From assembly GCA_030374765.1 (NCBI GenBank), contig JARGXX010000095.1:124001-188000 (forward strand): DNA of 64,000 nucleotides, given 5' to 3'. Within the stretch, counting starts at the first letter, position 1. Every line of letters starts with the position of its first letter. This document shows, one piece after another, positions 58,699 to 64,000 of this stretch. Origin of the DNA: Agarophyton chilense (taxonomy: Eukaryota; Rhodophyta; Florideophyceae; Gracilariales; Gracilariaceae). The notes beneath the pieces were generated by a model. It did no database searches. It was not told where the DNA came from and saw only the letters and a list, made by a program, of their open reading frames with translations. The position numbers and the translations under genes were made by a program.

Positions 58699-61267
58699 TT
58701 ACGGGTTTTCATCTGCCTCTTCGTCGTCACTTAAGAGAAGTGATTCATTCTTCCTAAAGAAATGACGAAACCGACATCCTCTCTCTTGCCTCAGGATGTT
58801 GAGGACAAAGAAAGGAACATCATCCGTTCTCCGCCTTTTTGCGGCATGATCCTCCACTGTTTCCTTGGCGTCCTCAGGTCCCTTTATTTTCTTGCGTTTC
58901 TCTTCCACTTTCGGGTTGTGGTTCCCGCAGAGGCTGCACCTAAGTCCTTTATGTTCTTCTAAGCCTTCTTCTTACTCGACCTCGCCGCCAAGCTCTCAGC
59001 ATTGTCGCTTTCCTGGACGACGCATTGTCCTTGCGCAGTTGAAAGAGACACCGGGGTGGGAGCTACGATTGAAGGATCAGGGGTCGGAGCCGGAGGCCGA
59101 AAGTTCACATCGAACATACTTTCTAGCTTCTTGTTCAGATTTGTGATTCTCTTTGATACTATCCTTTCCCACATTGGCATAGTGGCTGCCTTTTCTGGTA
59201 GGGCGCTTTGCCTTGTCGCGTACTTTCGCACGCTGTACATTCAGGTTCCTATCTCCAGCTGCCTCTTGAGCACGTACTTGAGGCCTATGCTCTTCTTTTT
59301 AGCCACATCCTGACACAGTTCATAAGCTTGCTCAAAAACCTGAAGAAACGCAACCTCATGTCCTGAAACCTACCCATCCGAGTCCTTCTCGATGCCTGTC
59401 GCACGTCATACTGCTCCTGCAGGACTTCCAGCGCGAAAGCAATAACGTTGACCTTGAGGTTGAAGAATGTGTCATTCGAAAGGTGCGTTATGCCCAGCTC
59501 CGGGTACTTAAAGCACATTTCCTTCATCTTCGACATAAAGCCATTGTCCACGTACATTCTCAAACACATGCCGGCAAAGCGAAACACGTTCTTCTTGTTT
59601 GAAGAGCCTATGATCTTGCGCTTCAACAATACACGACGATGCATTGTGCGCGTGACGTTCTTTATGTCCTAGTTCCCGTTCTGCTCGAGAGTATTCCTAT
59701 ATCAAAGAATGGAATGAATTTTGTCTAGAAATGATATCACTCTTGCCGCAGCAACCATATCGTTCAGCACATTTCCAATTGATAACACCTCAGACATGGT
59801 CATTGGCTGCCCATCAAAGCTTCTCCAAAACGATACACTCAGCTGGCGAAAAAGATCCCAAAGTGTCGCATTCCCTTCCATTTGCTCGAGGTACACATTC
59901 ACGCGATGTAATTCGTCCACCAAAGTACACTCAAAGACGATTCGAGTCCCCTGGAACCATTCCTCCTCTGCCTTCTTCGGACCCAGAATCGTAAAACTCA
60001 GGTTTCCAATAGACCCCAAAATTCCGCAGAGCTCAATTTGATTTTCGACATCCTTCCTGTGAGCTACTTCCAACTCTCACGCACCTTTTTCCAGACCCTT
60101 AATGAGACTAATGTCCACCAAAAACGTATCGTTTGTGTAATACTTCGTGTCACAACCGGAATCCAGTAGACTTTCGTCGCTATCATCGGGATGCAGCTCA
60201 TCTCCCTTTTCAAAGAACTCAACCTCAGCCTCGGTAGCCGATACCCTCGAACCCACGAACTCCAGCTCACTATCACCACTACCCTCTCCTCTCTCACGGG
60301 GCTGCTGTGGGGACACCGCTTCCACTACTTCCATTGGCGCGCTGCTTCCTGCCTCTACAATCGCTTCGGCCACTTCATCCTGATAGAATGCTTGGCTCTC
60401 ACCTCCGTCGCCACCAGTCGATGAAGCCTTCGGTATTCGGGAAACGGCAGTGTCCGGAGTTTTCATTTGAGTCTCACTTCCCCAATTGCTCCTTGCAGGT
60501 TTAAAACAGAGTTTCGACGGAGTGACAATGCTATTCGAGCTCGGTGCTTTGTTCGGATCGCTCAGTTTCACAACCTTCGCGTTCCCAGTTGCGCCGGTCA
60601 TCTTGAAACTAAGAAGCAACGGTCCCTTGCGTACCATCTCATCGTCGTCCTCGTCACTCAAGGTAGTAAGTTGTATAGTCGTCTTAGCCTTCGCCTTCGC
60701 TGCGCTGCTACCCTTCAGCTTTTTGGTGAAAAATGTCCTCGCTGGTGATGGAGACGGAGCGGAGGTCGGTTTCGGTCCAGGAGTTGCGGCTTCATGACTA
60801 TACGGTTTCATCATATTGACGTCCCAGCAATGGAAAGCGTTGCTGTGCATATTCCACAGAGTGTCAGGCACGGTATCATTCGTCTTGATTCGATAGAGGT
60901 ATTCCATTTGTTTCTCCTCTTAAATAAACACCTTTCACACGACCAAAAGGTCCTCCTTCCACTTCCAGACCAGATTTTGTGCATGCAATTCCTTCACCAG
61001 CTCGCCCGTCGCCTGCCCACTGGCATCATGGTCACCCCCAATGTAATCATTTCCAACGCCCTGCGTCACACCATTCAGCGTGGCCACCTCCAAAGTCACG
61101 TCTTCCTCTGGTTTCGGCCTCCTCTGCGTTGCACCGCCGCGCTTCGTAGGTATTGTGTTCTTCAGAGCTGTCCAAACAGGTGCCTTCGCTCGTGGAGATC
61201 TCCGATTGAGACTCCTGTTGTCGCCGATCGCGTTCTTCTTCATCATCACGTGAACCATTTGATACAA
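58699..61267 (-). pseudogene. Large unrecognised protein of a probable mobile element
   Basis: One minus-strand frame runs from 61267 to 59285 with only a few stops, including TGA between 60077 and 60073. Frames at 58959-59240 and 58699-58908 continue it after shifts. The N-terminal part (61267-60800) looks folded (GGDHDASGQATGELV, then VPDTLWNMHSNAFHCWDV). Residues coded by about 60750-60130 are Ser/Pro/Glu/Asp-rich and disordered. The section 60073-59285 is helical and hydrophobic. The last pieces are Lys/Arg-rich with a KKRKK-like cluster and acidic C-terminus. I recognise no family. Its order with the dioxygenase-like protein suggests one transcription unit. Confidence 0.45.
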
Positions 61268-61591
61268 TCGATTAGTAGTTTAGATATGCGCCACGGAATT
61301 GCGTAACCTATCACAGACGGTCACGGGGACAGCGGACAGAACGACTTTTGGGTAGATATCATTTCAAGAGCCACCACGGAAATGCGAGAACTCTTCCAGA
61401 AGGTTGCTAAAAAAACGCGCACTGACATTCGCAATGAACGCTGCGTGATGGCCCACTTCGTGCGTGCTCGAATTGTTTCCGGGACGGGAGCAGGTTGTCT
61501 TCGGTTCGGGAACTTTTTCTCTGCGTTCGCACTTTCCACACGCTCTCCAATGCTCGGTACTACCGCGTCATTTCTGGTAACCAAGGGGGGA

Positions 61592-61955
61592 CCAATTTTG
61601 ACATTGGCGACCGAGAATGTCAAAAAATTGGCCCCTTAAGGTTAATTTTTGGGTAGTTTTAGGGGACCAGTTTTTCACATTGTCGACTGAAAAATTCAGA
61701 ATTGGACCGGAGGCGCAGCTGCTCCCACACGGCAAGTAGCCGTTGGGTGCAAGGGGGTGGTGCCACTGGCTCACTGGCCAAGTGCGCCATGCCACTGCGG
61801 GGGCTCAATTCACTGGCCAGCACTATTCATTTGCGCAATAAATGGCGATCCGTCCCCTACCTGGGTGAGAACAATTGATAATTGCAAGTTTGTGGGTGTC
61901 CCTGGCTGCGCCTCGGGACTAATTTTGACATTTTCGGTCGACAATGTCAAAAAGT
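61592..61955. repeat. Three copies of a hairpin repeat
   Basis: Copy 1 is 61592-61631 (arms around ATTTTGACATT and AATGTCAAAAA, 10-nt loop), copy 2 about 61668-61706 (more diverged, keeping ACATTGTCGAC), copy 3 is 61921-61955 (same arms, loop with GGTCGAC). They lie between the divergent gene sets. Confidence 0.75.
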
Positions 61956-62331
61956 GGCCCCCGAGCGTTCGGCAACTTTGACACCTTGGAAAAACTAGGA
62001 AGACTCTTTAATTGATCCACGTCGTCGTCCGCTCTACGGTTTTCGAACACTCCAACCCTCATCTTCAGCCTATCTAGCATCTCTGCTAACGAGAGACATC
62101 TCCGAAAACCGCGAAAGGGCGTCTAACGCCACGAAACATATCTCGCTTCGACCTCCTCCCCTCCGCTTCCGCACCCATTGAAACTGAAAACGCTATACCG
62201 TGCCGTTCCCTTTCAATCCTTCTTGAAACAAACCGTGTGCCCTCGTGCTAATGGAGGACCTTTCTCGGGAATGAAGTTCTACAACTTCGTCAAGTTCACG
62301 GTTCCAGGCTGGTGGATGCCCAATCCCCGTC
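61956..62331. other. Intergenic between divergent units
   Basis: No gene supported; may hold promoters for the plus-strand unit. Confidence 0.45.
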
Positions 62332-63118
62332 TTGAACGCTGAACTTTTTACTACCGCATGGAGGGTGTTCACGGCAGTCCGCGATGCATACGCCGATTCC
62401 AGAGGCCCCTGGGATCCAAAATGCGATGTCAAGTTCGACAATTTCGTGGAGTATTTGCTACAGAATCGTCTCACCAACGCTTCCGTCGCTGCATTCTTGG
62501 TGAGATTTTTTGGTTCCTCTTACACAACGTTCGATGAGGAGGAACTCACAGCCTATCTCTGCTGAACTGTGACGGGCCGTAGTCAATATTTCCGTCAGGT
62601 TTATCGGTATTTGACTTTCTTTGATAAGCAAAACGGTTGGAAAGACAGGCGTATGTGCGACTTCTACGACAGGAATATCTATTCAAGGCGCGGTGGTGCG
62701 ACTGGGATGTTGGAAACGGTGTTGTACAACGATTTCTTTCAGAGGTTATACCGCGGAGAAGCTACAAGAAAAAGGTGGGGGGGGGGGAAGGTTTCGAACC
62801 ACCCCTTCTACGAGGTTCCAGCAGCTCGTTTGCCACTCTATGGTTAAGCAAATTGAGCACATGCGTTCAAGTTGGGCAACCAAATGATGGAAGGTTATGA
62901 TAAGAAGAGTGAGGGTGGTGGAGCATGTCGAAAGCTTCACATTCTCTATTCGCTCTCACGGTAAGCGCATGGCGTACTGTATACAGCAAGTTTACAAGGC
63001 CTGGGATGTGTTTGATTCCGTGCTGGGCTTCTGCGAAGCAGAGTAGATGTTGCTTCCTTGTCTGCTTCTAAATAAGGACACCTTTACGCTGATTTCATTT
63101 TAATCTCGAACAATTGGC
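62332..63118 (+). pseudogene. Decayed N-terminal part of plus-strand element gene
   Basis: Frames 62332-62565 and 62569-62847 are in the same register, separated by one stop. They are mixed-composition and Phe/Tyr/Arg-rich (AAFLVRFFGSSYTTFDEEELTAY, then FFQRLYRGEATRKRW). Short pieces continue to about 63045. A run of 11 G at 62777-62787 may have caused a frameshift. No family recognised. It probably leads into the methyltransferase-like region. Confidence 0.4.
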
Positions 63119-64000
63119 TTTGGCCCCAAGACCGCCGAATACACTCTCGGAGAAGAAAGGAAGCCGACATTTTCTGCCTCCGAGGTCGTTTCTTGGGCTT
63201 CGCCCTTTTCCGAGGATGTCGACCACAATATGTATATCCTGGCATGTGATTTCGTATCGGATGTGGAGTGGAATGTACTGGACAAGAAGTTGTACGAGCC
63301 GACCGAAACCGAGGATTGACCAGTGCTAGAAATGTTTAAATGCAAGGGCGCCAAGCCTCCCGTTCGTTTTCGTTCTTTGTCCGAGAATGGTATCCGGACT
63401 GTGAAGGACGCCTCTGCACTGCAGAATATAACAACCGCGAAATATTGTATCGTGGGATGAAGATGGCGAAGAAGAAGTACGAAATGCAGACGTCGGTTCA
63501 GGGAGGAAAAGTGGGACGAAGATCGTGCAGGGGCAGTTGGGAAGAAAATTTTCGAAACCTTCACGGGCTCCGAAGATTTCAATGGCACCGGTAGCGGTGA
63601 CGCTCCTGGAACGCCCACTGCTGCGGTCGTTGCCGATATACAGCCACAAGCAGCGGTGAACCCCTCTGTTAACATCCTTTATCCTCATGGTGGGCTGGAC
63701 CGTGTCACTAAGAGAGCTCTAAAGCTTCTCGAGCTCATGATGGAGAAGAACTTTACCATTCACTGTATGGGGTCTGAAGAGCTGGTGGACGGTCATGGAA
63801 GTCCTCCAGGGGGAAACCTGTCTCCTAATGGAAGGGCTCAACTTGTTCTAACTTATCCTCGGTATGGAATTCGGGATACGGAATACGACAAGATCTCGGA
63901 GGAGGAGATGGCGACCTTGATTCACGACTGCTCTAAAACAGTGCCTCCCGGTGGGCACCTGGTTATGTTCTGTTCGAACTTTCAGTTCCTGTTATGGCAA
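63119..64000 (+). pseudogene. DNA methyltransferase-like (N6-A/N4-C type) region, runs off window
   Basis: A plus-strand frame from 63119 to the window end, with TGA at 63317-63319 and another near 63458, and a better local match in a second frame at about 63400-63500. From about 63880 it reads LVLTYPRYGIRDTEYDKISEEEM, where beta-class DNA methyltransferases have the catalytic motif IV Leu-x-Asp-Pro-Pro-Tyr-Gly. Then come PPGGHLVMFCSNFQFLLW, matching the (R)PGG-h-h-hh-Phe-Cys-x-x-x-Gln-Phe segment after motif IV. The motif IV Asp and first Pro are changed to Tyr and (second Pro) Arg, so the copy looks inactive. The SAM-binding motif is either outside the window or lost. Confidence 0.5.

Noticed and set aside
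45660..64000. Non-standard genetic code explaining in-frame stops
   Set aside because: TAA, TAG and TGA all occur in frame alongside frameshifts, while the 482-codon RRN3 gene has none and ends in TGA; decay is simpler.
1..64000. CRISPR arrays, bacterial operons, rRNA or tRNA genes
   Set aside because: No spaced direct-repeat arrays, ribosome-binding-site-led gene strings or recognisable rRNA/tRNA sequences seen; tRNAs cannot be excluded without a covariance search.

Overview
This is a stretch of nuclear DNA from a eukaryote, dense in transposable elements. The only clearly intact recognisable host gene is intronless, for the RNA polymerase I factor Rrn3 (32583-34031, minus). A standard genetic code, few introns, Ty3- and copia-type LTR elements and large-transposase relics fit an intron-poor alga, possibly a red alga. 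That assignment is inference only; no organelle, rRNA or tRNA gene was seen.

Left third (1-23297): two copies of a long Ty3/gypsy-type LTR retrotransposon lie tail to tail, forming a huge inverted repeat. Copy A (plus, 1-10113) loses its 5' end at the window edge. Copy B (minus, 11163-23297) is complete, with two LTRs, a primer-binding-site candidate, a polypurine tract and a 5-bp target duplication CAGTT. A unique 1,049-bp spacer separates them. Each copy carries decayed gag and pol, plus a long decayed gene on the opposite strand between pol and the 3' LTR. The arms are almost identical and share the same stop codons and frameshifts, yet copy B's own two LTRs differ at about 7% of sites. 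This points to duplication of, or gene conversion between, already dead copies.

Middle (23.3-45.6 kb): a Tnp2-like transposase fragment; two solo LTRs of a second family in opposite orientation (25007-25673; 43467-44132, the latter with target duplication GCGGC); low-confidence hypothetical ORFs; RRN3; a truncated copia-type element (35511-38056); and a block of decayed unrecognised ORFs in divergent and convergent arrangement (38.9-44.8 kb), into which the second solo LTR inserted.

Right (45.6-64 kb): a gene graveyard. It holds pseudogenes resembling a radical SAM protein of the YgiQ/TIGR03960 type, an ABC-B transporter and a secreted LPMO/chitin-binding-like protein, a decayed large transposase, a CCHC zinc-knuckle protein and a nucleotidyltransferase-like fragment. 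From 57.2 kb to the end lies a probable mobile unit with divergent gene sets. The minus-strand set includes a protein with a 2-oxoglutarate/Fe(II)-dioxygenase-like HxD...H pattern. The plus-strand set ends at the window edge in a domain resembling N6-adenine/N4-cytosine DNA methyltransferases. Three hairpin repeats lie between the two sets.
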